DNA of 40,032 nt, taken from an uncultured Ruminococcus sp. (lineage in GTDB: Bacteria > Bacillota > Clostridia > Oscillospirales > Acutalibacteraceae). Made by a program: the position numbers and the translations under genes. The notes below the pieces were generated by a model. It was not told where the DNA came from and did not search any database. It saw only the letters and a list, made by a program, of their open reading frames with translations. Below are positions 15,901 through 22,922 of the stretch, in pieces (positions within the stretch are counted from its first letter, which is position 1; each line of letters opens with the position of its first letter). The stretch is from positions 1 through 40,032 of the forward strand of contig CADCNI010000011.1 in assembly GCA_902802795.1 (NCBI GenBank). Reading direction: 5' to 3'.

Positions 15901-16557
15901 TATATACAGCGTATGCGCTACATCATAGTGCCCGTCGGGCAGACTGACCGTAATGGGATGCTTTTCATCCGCATATTGCTCCGCAAAATCAAACGCCGCC
16001 TGAATCGCGGCGCTGTCATCCCTGCCGTCTGTACCGTCCGCGCCGAAATCAATGGCGTTCAACATTTCAGCCCCGTTAGCTGTGATACGAAGGGCAGCCG
16101 GAGAGCTTACCGCCGTATTGCCATACATATCGGTTACAACACACCGGAACATCATCCCGTTATTTGTATATGTGTCTGCCATAAAAGAAAAAGTGCTGTC
16201 TGTGGAACCGCTGCATTTTCCCACATATTGCTCGGATACCCCAACCCACAAATCAGTCTTTGGGTCACGCATCTGCCATTGGTAACGCAGTTGTTCCCCC
16301 TGTGCGGTCACAGAAAAAGACGCTTTGCTATGAAGAGGAACCACGCAGTCCACTGTATCCAACACGATAACCACAGTCCGGTTTAAAAGCGTTGACGCGC
16401 TTCCCGCCGCAAAACGGCTCTCATTTGACATAACGGTCAGGCTCGCTTTGGCGACGCCGTTTTTTTCATTGTCAGACCTGCCCGCTGCCGACGTTTTGGT
16501 ATATCCCAAAAAAACTGCCAACAGAATGCAAAGTGCCAGTGATGGTAAACGCTTCAT
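12973..16557 (-). CDS. Large secreted beta-helix protein with six Ig-like domains
   Basis: 1194 residues. It has a signal peptide (MKRLPSLALC..., cleavage near TSAA) and an Ig-like module near residues 65-150 (LRYQWQMRDPKTDLW). A right-handed parallel beta-helix of the pectate-lyase-3 type follows (about 165-620), opening NAIDFGADGTDGRDDSAAIQAAFD with many N-V-x-x-C/F rungs. Five more Ig-like repeats of about 85 residues follow, each with a Q-W-Y core, a W-N-G-M-x-V-x-C strand and a D-x-x-G turn. Between the first two of these is an unusual Trp-rich insert (about 745-820). There is no LPXTG or membrane anchor. Start ATG 16557 has AAGGGAG about 8 nt upstream. It is probably a polysaccharide-binding or -cleaving surface/secreted protein; the substrate is unknown. 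It follows the Na/Pi gene by 113 nt, so it could be partly co-transcribed. Confidence 0.85.
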   Translation of the reverse strand: MKRLPSLALCILLAVFLGYTKTSAAGRSDNEKNGVAKASLTVMSNESRFAAGSASTLLNRTVVIVLDTVDCVVPLHSKASFSVTAQGEQLRYQWQMRDPKTDLWVGVSEQYVGKCSGSTDSTFSFMADTYTNNGMMFRCVVTDMYGNTAVSSPAALRITANGAEMLNAIDFGADGTDGRDDSAAIQAAFDFAEQYADEKHPITVSLPDGHYDVAHTLYISSHIRFILSDGAELNYRGDNGCMLQGGRINITEDIENGISERVEDYKSLIDVTICGGRWNAGASAGDVLTSPIIMINASDIHLCHLDMRQSSCHDIMLASADNVVISGCTFHDSVTVGEETPHSREAVFIGYVWNEFGKVMMSRNVTVNQCVFDGVNGGVGVRCQDAANQSLHVTVEKCVFRSLSASCVNADGVIGLTVSNCRASDCGAFLYAYRTGGNVTSNMIEGTGERCMMLTGGSVVNITDNRIAKVGQCDVPARVESYGVGMEQVLFTSNTEWQMITGTFLRLNDRTVRYVSGAMTRMIVNLNEWGIGSSSDHSQSGGSSIAVYYRDSMGSVTGNTVTDVEGRGIFVEDSTSLTVISDNDFRGVSGTDVSAFGSKVAVLSNRFDNPAKSVVIDPLSADSVTQEVYNQNDSRLSSPVVVMQSDSVQTSAKEMMGFSVAAQGSGLKYQWYYKPHDSCFWSVWKGHTSPTAEAIASYFWNGMQVCCVITDRDGKHVSTKPIRVTLRRRIPLTLQPPKVKWKVDDEASVWADGFAYGNDQWIAHLQNHVTWPKWKMQTQSHLSAWVAEDWEGLEAYNKVGTYYQAVKNTLIAADSVIPSLGFLSQPQSMTVNCGDPVSFSVGTYGVDVRYRWYYRTSSTDRWELWSDQAGSQAQTTADERWNGREVRCFIYDSYGQYATSRAAKVTVKGTGMEIVLSGKHDEGLRIVSQPEDVIVREGEVPTVSIEVSGSDLRCQWYLQKTTDEPWQRLIGYRTSSVDLPLELVRSGAWVRCEVKDGKGRMVVSEPARVNVLDNLVVVKQPENLNVKPGENAVFSFKALGAELHYQWYRRMPGDRCWSVWKGHTAPSFSEAADVSWNGMEVCCVATDSYGTQTASPTAYVIVDDGPMVTEQPQSVSVPAGGKITFSVNAKGDNVTCQWYYRRSENKEWVLWEDKTEWQISAIANTAWNGMQVRCVLTDKWGHSTVSQTATVSLQ

Positions 16558-16670
16558 TTTTGTCTCCCTTACAAAAACGGACACCAAAACAAAGCCGGAA
16601 GCTACTGTTACAGTGTCCGTCAACAGCGATATAAAAAAATCTGGAAGGAATCCTGCCGTTTTTTTGTCCG

Positions 16671-18440
16671 TCAGGCATTCACCTTTGTGTGCTTCATAGA
16701 ATATTTTTTGCGGTATTCCTCCACCAACTCATCAGACAGGCTGTTTTTGATATCCTCGCCGAGGTTGTCCACATGAATGCTGTAGCTCTCGTCATGTGCC
16801 TCCACCATCGCGAAGATCACCTTGGAACAGTGCACCGCCATTCTTTCAAAATTAGTGAGAAGCTCGTTGAATTCGGTTCCCTGCTTGAGCGTGCATTTGC
16901 CGGATTGAAGCCGCTCGACATGGTGCATTTCCGCCTTGCTGCAAAGCGCCCGGATCACCATCGTGAGCGCCGCGACTCTGCCATCGGTGCGCCATCTGTT
17001 GTGAATAAAATCATCCACCGTGATCTGCACGATCTCCGTGACCGCCTGTTCCAGAATTTTCAGCTCCTCCATGGCGTCCTCGGAATATTCAATGTTATTC
17101 TCGTACCGCTCCTTGGCGACATAGGCAATAATCATGGAATGGTCGGTCAGACGTTCAAGATAGGACAGCGTGTGCAGGTATTTAAACACATTGGTACTCT
17201 GTTCCTTCGTCATTTCACCCTTGGAGAGCTTCATGAGATAGGTGCCGATGCTGTCTTCATAGAGGTCGCCCATTTTCTCATAGCGCTGCACCTTGGCAAA
17301 TTCTTCCTCAGAGTAATTGTTAAGCACCTGGATGCAATGACGCACACTCTTCTGCGCCGTCAGCGCCATATCATACACGGCCTTTTGCGACTGGGAAATC
17401 GCCAGCGCGGGATAGCGCAGGAAACGCTCGTCCAGCACGATGGGTTCCTCGGTCTGCGCCGCGTCGGAGGGCTTCTCCTTAATCATCAGGCAGGTCATCT
17501 TCTCGATAGGCCCGATGAACGGGAAAAGGAACAACACATTGAAAAAACGGAACACGGTATTCACCAGCGCCACCGAAACGGTAGTCATCGTCATGGACGT
17601 AAAGGAAAAATGCAGAAACGCGTCCAATATGTAGAATATGGGAGCGCAGACCACTACGCCGAGTACCGACAAAAACAGGTAGACAAAAGCGGTGCGCCGG
17701 CCGTTGATGTTGGCACTGATCGCGGAGAGCAGCACAGGAAGCGCCGCGCCGATGGAGATGCCCAGAATAATGGGCAGTGCCATGTGAAAATCAATGGCTC
17801 CCGTCACGGTCAACGCCTGCAAAATACCGACCGCCGCCGAAGCGCTCTGCAACACAGCGGTAATCAGAACGCCCACCAGAATACCCACCAGCGGGTCGGA
17901 CACCATCGTCAGTGTGTCAATAAACGCCTGGCTCTGCTGCAAAGGCTCCACCGAACCGCTCATGGTTTCCATGCCCACCATCAGCACGACAAAGCCCAGC
18001 ATGATGTCGCCTACGTTGTCGTACTTCTGTTTGAACATGCGAATAAAAATGCCGATGAGGGCAATAATGCCGGTCAGCGTGGTCGTGGAAAACAGCGAAA
18101 CCCAGCCGTCTCCCCCTCCGACCTCGGACAGACAAATCACCCAGCCCGTGATACTCGTACCGAGTATGGCACCCAGCACAATCGGAATGGCTCTGCGAAA
18201 CTTCATCATGCCGGAGTTGACGAAACCGACCGCCATGACGGAAGTGGCGGATGACGACTGGATGATCGCCGTCACGCCCGTTCCCAACAGCAGTCCTTTT
18301 AGAGGCGTATCGGTCAGCTTGGCCAGCAAAAGCTCGAATTTTCCGCCTGCTGTTCTTTTCAGTCCGTCGCCCATGAGCGACATACCGAACAGGAACAACA
18401 CCATGCCGCAAAGAAGCGAAAATACATTTGAAATACTCAT
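16671..18440 (-). CDS. Na/Pi cotransporter family protein with PhoU-like domain
   Basis: 589 residues. The N-terminal ~310 form the membrane part with the two inverted NptA/PNaS repeats, marked by QSSSAT (61-66) and QSASA (198-202), which contribute to phosphate and sodium binding in the family. The C-terminal ~240 residues are a helical PhoU-like domain (KVQRYEKMGDLYEDSIGTYLMKLS, YLHTLSYLERLTDHSMIIA). The protein should import or export phosphate with sodium, regulated by the cytoplasmic domain. ATG 18440 follows a weak GAGAGTG site. A consensus promoter lies at 18600-18628 with a leader of about 150 nt. Confidence 0.93.
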   Translation of the reverse strand: MSISNVFSLLCGMVLFLFGMSLMGDGLKRTAGGKFELLLAKLTDTPLKGLLLGTGVTAIIQSSSATSVMAVGFVNSGMMKFRRAIPIVLGAILGTSITGWVICLSEVGGGDGWVSLFSTTTLTGIIALIGIFIRMFKQKYDNVGDIMLGFVVLMVGMETMSGSVEPLQQSQAFIDTLTMVSDPLVGILVGVLITAVLQSASAAVGILQALTVTGAIDFHMALPIILGISIGAALPVLLSAISANINGRRTAFVYLFLSVLGVVVCAPIFYILDAFLHFSFTSMTMTTVSVALVNTVFRFFNVLFLFPFIGPIEKMTCLMIKEKPSDAAQTEEPIVLDERFLRYPALAISQSQKAVYDMALTAQKSVRHCIQVLNNYSEEEFAKVQRYEKMGDLYEDSIGTYLMKLSKGEMTKEQSTNVFKYLHTLSYLERLTDHSMIIAYVAKERYENNIEYSEDAMEELKILEQAVTEIVQITVDDFIHNRWRTDGRVAALTMVIRALCSKAEMHHVERLQSGKCTLKQGTEFNELLTNFERMAVHCSKVIFAMVEAHDESYSIHVDNLGEDIKNSLSDELVEEYRKKYSMKHTKVNA

Positions 18441-18599
18441 TGTGTCACACTCTCATTGGTATTGTTTCTTCTTTTTTCACAAGAATTTTCGGTTTTCAGC
18501 TAATATGTTTCTTTAAGAACCTGTCGAGTTCGTTACACAACGCACCCGACACCTGTTTCGGACAAATCGCCAAACAAAACCAAAAAATCTGCCTTTATG

Positions 18600-18628
18600 A
18601 TTGTACCATATGCCGCTTGCTATGTCAA
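18600..18628 (-). promoter_or_regulatory. Promoter of the Na/Pi cotransporter gene
   Basis: Minus strand: TTGACA (18623-18628), 17 nt, TACAAT (18600-18605) with an extended -10 TG. The leader of about 150 nt contains repeated CCTGTC/CCGACA-type words. No Pho-box array is evident. The 292-nt gap up to 18732 also holds the purine tract at 18658-18691. Confidence 0.7.
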
Positions 18629-18732
18629 GAATGATTGCTTTTTTGGCGAAAATTTCTGAAGGGGAGTGGGAAGTGAGAAGTGGGGAGAAAAATTTTCATT
18701 TTGCTCATTCCTTTTACAATTAACAGACCTCC

Positions 18733-19233
18733 TCATTGGAACAGATCACGCGAAATGTAACGAAAGGTCAGTCCGTTGGTCTGCGCGATTTGTTTCACAC
18801 ACGCTTCCAGCCCCTTTTGGGGATGGTCAATCACGATAAAGCCCTTGCGTTTCCACCGCTTTTCCTCATACAGCCGGATGGCCTCTGTGTCGGTGACAGG
18901 GAAAGCGGAAAGAAAGACATACTGCCGCACATGACCGCTTACCGCCACGACGCACAGTCCGATATCCGTGATATGCGAAACGGCCACGCGGTCTATCCTC
19001 CACCACAGCCATTTCTCTGTCACAAAGCTTTCGTCTATCGTGACCTTTCTCTGCAAAACGGGGGAACAAAGGAAGAACAACCCTTCCAGCGCCATCAAAA
19101 GCTGCAAGTTCCCCAGCAGATCATCGGTATTCCGGATAGGATTGACCGTCAGCAGCCACAGCCACAGCAGAACCACCAGTCCATACAATACATTCAGGCA
19201 GTAATACCCGAATTCACTCACTTTCCATTTCAT
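18733..19233 (-). CDS. Two-helix membrane protein, possibly bacterial PH-like
   Basis: 166 residues. Two membrane helices (about 10-29 and 43-61) form a hairpin near the N-terminus, followed by a cytoplasmic beta-rich domain (VTIDESFVTEKWLWWRIDRVAVSHITDIGL) and a C-terminal helix (HPQKGLEACVKQIAQ). This layout resembles YcxB/bPH-type membrane proteins, but the match is by architecture only. ATG 19233 is preferred because GGAG lies 7 nt upstream; ATG 19239 overlaps the ribosome site. No function is recognised. Confidence 0.6.
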   Translation of the reverse strand: MKWKVSEFGYYCLNVLYGLVVLLWLWLLTVNPIRNTDDLLGNLQLLMALEGLFFLCSPVLQRKVTIDESFVTEKWLWWRIDRVAVSHITDIGLCVVAVSGHVRQYVFLSAFPVTDTEAIRLYEEKRWKRKGFIVIDHPQKGLEACVKQIAQTNGLTFRYISRDLFQ

Positions 19234-19274
19234 CACCATTCTCCTCTTTCCCTTATTATGTGTCGATGTTGATA

Positions 19275-19319
19275 CAAAAAAGTGCCTATCGACCGAACAA
19301 AAGCCAGTCTATAGGCACA
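19275..19319 (-). terminator. Terminator of the rfb operon
   Basis: Minus strand: stem GTGCCTAT-a-GAC/GTC-g-ATAGGCAC followed by six T, 15 nt after the rfbC stop. Confidence 0.85.
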
Positions 19320-19334
19320 TTATGATGAGTTGTA

Positions 19335-19943
19335 TTAAAACCGAAATGTGTCTTTGATTCCCAGCCACTTTTGATCTTTGTCGCTGAGGTTGAGGGGCGT
19401 ACCGTCCTCAAGGGTATAGCCTTCCGCACTTGCCGAACCTCGGTATTTTCCTTGGAGCTGCGGCCAGTCGATGCCGATGACCGGGTCATTCCATGCCATG
19501 CCTCCCTCATCGTTAGGATGATAGAAGTCATCGCATTTGTAGCAGAATTCCGCCGTGTCGCTCAATACCAGAAAACCGTGCGCAAATCCGCGTGGAATGA
19601 GAAACTGCTTTTTGTTTTCCTCGGTAAGTAGCTCCCCGTGCCATTTGCCGTAGGTTTCGCTGCCGCTTCTCAGATCCACCGCGACGTCGTACACTTTACC
19701 CTTGATCACTCGCACCAGCTTGGTCTGGGGGTACTGCTTCTGAAAATGCAACCCGCGCAGCACGCCCTTGGAGGACATCGACTGATTGTCCTGCACAAAG
19801 ACAATATGAAGTCCCGCTTCCTCCATATCGCGCTGGCTGTAAGTCTCCATAAAGTACCCGCGCGCGTCGCCGTGAACGGCAGGCGTGATGACGCAGAGTC
19901 CCTCGATGCCGTCTACATTAAAATCCACTTTGATCTGTCCCAT
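19335..19943 (-). CDS. rfbC: dTDP-4-dehydrorhamnose 3,5-epimerase
   Basis: 202 residues of the cupin-fold RmlC family. It epimerises C3 and C5 of dTDP-4-keto-6-deoxyglucose, the third step to dTDP-L-rhamnose. Visible family marks are DARGYFMETYSQRD, FVQDNQSMSSKGVLRGLHFQ (catalytic His), KGKVYDVAVDLRSGSETYGKW and IPRGFAHGFLVLSD. AAGGAGA lies 7-8 nt before ATG 19943. It is the last gene of rfbABDC, 12 nt after rfbD, and is followed by a terminator. Confidence 0.96.
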   Translation of the reverse strand: MGQIKVDFNVDGIEGLCVITPAVHGDARGYFMETYSQRDMEEAGLHIVFVQDNQSMSSKGVLRGLHFQKQYPQTKLVRVIKGKVYDVAVDLRSGSETYGKWHGELLTEENKKQFLIPRGFAHGFLVLSDTAEFCYKCDDFYHPNDEGGMAWNDPVIGIDWPQLQGKYRGSASAEGYTLEDGTPLNLSDKDQKWLGIKDTFRF

Positions 19944-19955
19944 GTTCGGCTCTCC

Positions 19956-20870
19956 TTAGTTGTTGATTTCTTTCAGATATCGTCCCAGCGCGTCCTGCCA
20001 TGTCGGAAGAGGCGTAAAACCCGCTTCACGCAGCTTGCTCTTATCCAGCCGGCTGTTGAAGGGTCGCGCCGCCTTGCTGAGTCCGTACTCGGCAGTGGTA
20101 ACGGGAATGACATTGACAGACATCCCTGCCTGACGGTAGATTTCCTTGGTGAAATCGTACCAACTGATAAAGCCGCCTTCGTTGGTGGCGTGATAATAGC
20201 CGTACTTGTCCGTTTCGTTCATATCCGCCAGCAGGCGTGCCAGATCCAATGTATAAGTCGGCGTGCCGATCTGGTCGCACACCACGCGCACCGTGTCGTG
20301 TGTCTTGCCAACGCTGAGCATGGTTTTGATGAAATTCTTACCATTCAGACCGAACACCCACGCAATGCGCACGATGAAGTATTTGTCCAGCAGAGAAGAA
20401 ACCGCCTGCTCGCCGGCCAGCTTGGTGCGTCCGTAGACGCTCAGCGGTCCGTAATTGGTATCATCGGGCTGCCAGGGGCGTTCTCCCTGTCCGTCAAACA
20501 CATAATCGGTGCTGATGTAGGTCATCTTGCAGCCGAGTTTTGCGCAGACTTCCGCAATATGCCGGGTGCCGTCCACATTGACCGCCGTGACCTTGGGAAT
20601 GTTCTCCTCGTCCTCTGCCGCATCCACCGCCGTCCACGCCGCGCAGTGAATCACCGCGTCAGGTCTGGCTTCACCGATCACACGCGCCACAGCGTCCGCG
20701 TCAGTGACGTCGAGCGACACATAGGGCATATTGACCACAGCGGAACCGTCGTTCACGCCGTTGTAAGCAGGCGCAACATCGGATCCGACTGCCTCATAAC
20801 CGCGTTTGTGGAGCTCGTTCATCACATCATGTCCGAGCTGACCGCCCACACCTGTTACAAAGAATTTCAT
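19956..20870 (-). CDS. rfbD: dTDP-4-dehydrorhamnose reductase
   Basis: 304 residues, an extended SDR. It has the glycine motif VTGVGGQLG at the N-terminus, TDYVFDG in the middle, and the active-site YGRTKLAGE (Tyr, Lys). It reduces the 4-keto sugar to dTDP-L-rhamnose with NAD(P)H, the last pathway step. The start codon overlaps the rfbB stop (TGATG at 20872-20868). The ATG one codon upstream (20873) is also possible, but GGAG is then only 5 nt away. Translational coupling with rfbB is likely. Confidence 0.95.
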   Translation of the reverse strand: MKFFVTGVGGQLGHDVMNELHKRGYEAVGSDVAPAYNGVNDGSAVVNMPYVSLDVTDADAVARVIGEARPDAVIHCAAWTAVDAAEDEENIPKVTAVNVDGTRHIAEVCAKLGCKMTYISTDYVFDGQGERPWQPDDTNYGPLSVYGRTKLAGEQAVSSLLDKYFIVRIAWVFGLNGKNFIKTMLSVGKTHDTVRVVCDQIGTPTYTLDLARLLADMNETDKYGYYHATNEGGFISWYDFTKEIYRQAGMSVNVIPVTTAEYGLSKAARPFNSRLDKSKLREAGFTPLPTWQDALGRYLKEINN

Positions 20871-21898
20871 CATACTGTCTCCCTTGTGCCGTACATCTTC
20901 TCGTAATAATTCTGATATTCGCCGCTGATGATCTCTTCCCACCAGTCGCGGTTGTCGAGATACCACTGGATGGTTTTCTTGATACCGTCCTCAAACCTGG
21001 TTTCCGGCAGCCAGCCCAGTTCGTTGTGAATCTTGGTCGGGTCGATGGCATAGCGCATGTCGTGTCCCTTGCGGTCGGTAACATGCGTAATAAGGCTTTC
21101 CGGCTTATCGAGCGCCTTGCAGATCAGCTTCACAATGTCGATATTCTTCATCTCATTGTGACCGCCGACATTGTAGACCTCACCCACTTTACCTTTGTGA
21201 ATAATCAGGTCGATAGCGCGGCAATGATCCTCCACATAGAGCCAGTCGCGCACGTTCAGACCCTCTCCGTAAACCGGCAGCGGCTTGTCATTGAGACAGT
21301 TGGCAATCATAAGGGGAATCAGTTTTTCCGGAAAATGATAGGGACCGTAGTTGTTGGAACAGCGGCTGATCGTGACAGGCAGTCCGTAAGTTCTGTGATA
21401 GGCCAGCACCAGCAGATCCGCGCCCGCCTTGGACGAGCTGTAGGGAGAGCTGGTGTGGATGGGGGTCTCCTCGGTAAAGAAGAGGTCGGGCCTGTCGAGC
21501 GGCAGATCGCCGTACACCTCGTCGGTAGACACCTGATGATAACGGGTAATGCCGTACTCACGGCAGGCGTCCATGAGTACAGCCGTTCCCATGATGTTGG
21601 TTTCCAAAAAGATGGAGGGATTTTCAATAGAGCGGTCCACATGGCTCTCCGCCGCAAAATTGACCACGATATCGGGATGTTCCTCCTCAAAGAGCGCGTA
21701 AACCGCCTCTCTGTCACAGATGTCGGCCTTGACAAACCGGAAGTTCGGATTGTCCATGACAGGTTTGAGCGTAGAAAGATTACCTGCGTAAGTCAGCTTA
21801 TCCAGACAGATTATGCGGTAATCAGGATATTCCTTCAGCATATGAAACACAAAATTGCTTCCGATGAATCCGGCGCCGCCGGTAACAATAATCGTCAT
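20870..21898 (-). CDS. rfbB: dTDP-glucose 4,6-dehydratase
   Basis: 342 residues, the usual RmlB size. NAD-binding VTGGAGFIGSNF is at the start, STDEVYGDLP carries the Thr-Asp-Glu catalytic triad, and YSSSKAGAD supplies Tyr-x3-Lys. It converts dTDP-glucose to dTDP-4-keto-6-deoxyglucose. ATG 21898 is chosen over the in-frame GTG 21910, which lies inside the AAGGTGG ribosome site. It starts 18 nt after rfbA. Confidence 0.97.
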   Translation of the reverse strand: MTIIVTGGAGFIGSNFVFHMLKEYPDYRIICLDKLTYAGNLSTLKPVMDNPNFRFVKADICDREAVYALFEEEHPDIVVNFAAESHVDRSIENPSIFLETNIMGTAVLMDACREYGITRYHQVSTDEVYGDLPLDRPDLFFTEETPIHTSSPYSSSKAGADLLVLAYHRTYGLPVTISRCSNNYGPYHFPEKLIPLMIANCLNDKPLPVYGEGLNVRDWLYVEDHCRAIDLIIHKGKVGEVYNVGGHNEMKNIDIVKLICKALDKPESLITHVTDRKGHDMRYAIDPTKIHNELGWLPETRFEDGIKKTIQWYLDNRDWWEEIISGEYQNYYEKMYGTRETV

Positions 21899-21916
21899 TG
21901 CAACTGCCACCTTATA

Positions 21917-22804
21917 TTAATATTTTACTTTGCCTTCCGCTACAGTTTTCAGATAAGCGCCGTAGGGGCTCTTGCCGTAGCGACGGGCGGATTCCAGCAG
22001 AACTTCCTTGCCGATCCATCCGTTGATATAGCCGATTTCTTCGGGAGCGGATACCGTGATGCCCTGCCGAAGTTCAATGGTTTTGACAAAATCCGCAGCC
22101 TCGACCAGACTGTCCATCGTACCGGTATCCAGCCACGCAAATCCCCGGCCAAGCAACTGCACATCCAGCAGCGCGTCTTGCAGATACATCTCGTTGAGGG
22201 TCGTGATTTCCAGCTCTCCGCGCGCGGATGGCGCCACCTGATTGGCACGCGCCGACACGCCTACCGGATAGAAATACAGTCCCGTCACCGCGTAATTGGA
22301 CTTGGGAGCCGCGGGTTTTTCTTCGATGCTCGTTACCTGTCCTTTTTCATCGAAAGCCACCACGCCGAATCGCTCCGGATCATTGACATAATAGCCAAAC
22401 ACCGTCGCCCGTTTGTTCTGTTCGGCATTGCGCACGGCGCTGCGCAGCAGCGTGCCGAACCCGTTGCCGTAGAAAATGTTGTCCCCCAAAACCATGGCGC
22501 ACGCGTCGTCACCGATGAATTCCTCACCGAGAATGAACGCCTGCGCGAGTCCGTCGGGACTGGGCTGTACCTTATATTGCAGGTGAATGCCGAACTGGCT
22601 GCCGTCACCCAACAACGCTTCAAAACGGGGCGTGTCATCCGGCGTGCTGATAATCAGAATATCCCTGATACCCGCCAGCATCAGCGTGGACAACGGATAG
22701 TAGATCATGGGCTTGTCATAGACAGGCAATAGCTGCTTAGATGTCACCATTGTAAGGGGATACAGGCGCGTTCCTGCGCCTCCCGCGAGGATAATACCTT
22801 TCAT
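21917..22804 (-). CDS. rfbA: Glucose-1-phosphate thymidylyltransferase
   Basis: 295 residues of RmlA. The nucleotide-binding signature [16 protein letters not shown] is at the N-terminus, followed by [17 protein letters not shown] and VLGDNIFYG. It joins glucose-1-phosphate and dTTP as the first committed step to dTDP-rhamnose. ATG 22804 matches the family start; a GTG three codons upstream is in frame. It is the first gene of rfbABDC. The space between the upstream terminator (22852-22912) and the start is only 48 nt. A weak TTGATA-16-CATTAT could be its promoter, or the operon may be fed by read-through from the BY-kinase gene. Confidence 0.97.
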   Translation of the reverse strand: MKGIILAGGAGTRLYPLTMVTSKQLLPVYDKPMIYYPLSTLMLAGIRDILIISTPDDTPRFEALLGDGSQFGIHLQYKVQPSPDGLAQAFILGEEFIGDDACAMVLGDNIFYGNGFGTLLRSAVRNAEQNKRATVFGYYVNDPERFGVVAFDEKGQVTSIEEKPAAPKSNYAVTGLYFYPVGVSARANQVAPSARGELEITTLNEMYLQDALLDVQLLGRGFAWLDTGTMDSLVEAADFVKTIELRQGITVSAPEEIGYINGWIGKEVLLESARRYGKSPYGAYLKTVAEGKVKY

Positions 22805-22851
22805 GGGGCACACCGTCCTTTTCAGATAATGGATAGAATAGTACAGATATC

Positions 22852-22912
22852 AAAAGCGGAGCCTTTGCACATGCCGACGTTTTCCGTTCGTCACGGTGCA
22901 AAACGCTCCGCT
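22852..22912 (-). terminator. Terminator between BY-kinase gene and rfbA
   Basis: Minus strand: AGCGGAGC pairs with GCTCCGCT, with the inner arms TTTTGCAC/GTGCAAAG, followed by a short TTTTG. The U-run is short, so partial read-through into rfbABDC is plausible. Confidence 0.7.
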
Positions 22913-22922
22913 CAATGCTTGT

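Noticed and set aside
16689-18254. A 521-codon open frame on the plus strand
   Set aside because: It is antisense to the Na/Pi cotransporter, rich in His/Arg/Gln as expected for a shadow frame, and has no ribosome site or family motif.
18441-18600. Riboswitch in the Na/Pi leader
   Set aside because: The 150-nt leader has short repeated words but no stable two-state folding that I could draw and no known riboswitch motif.
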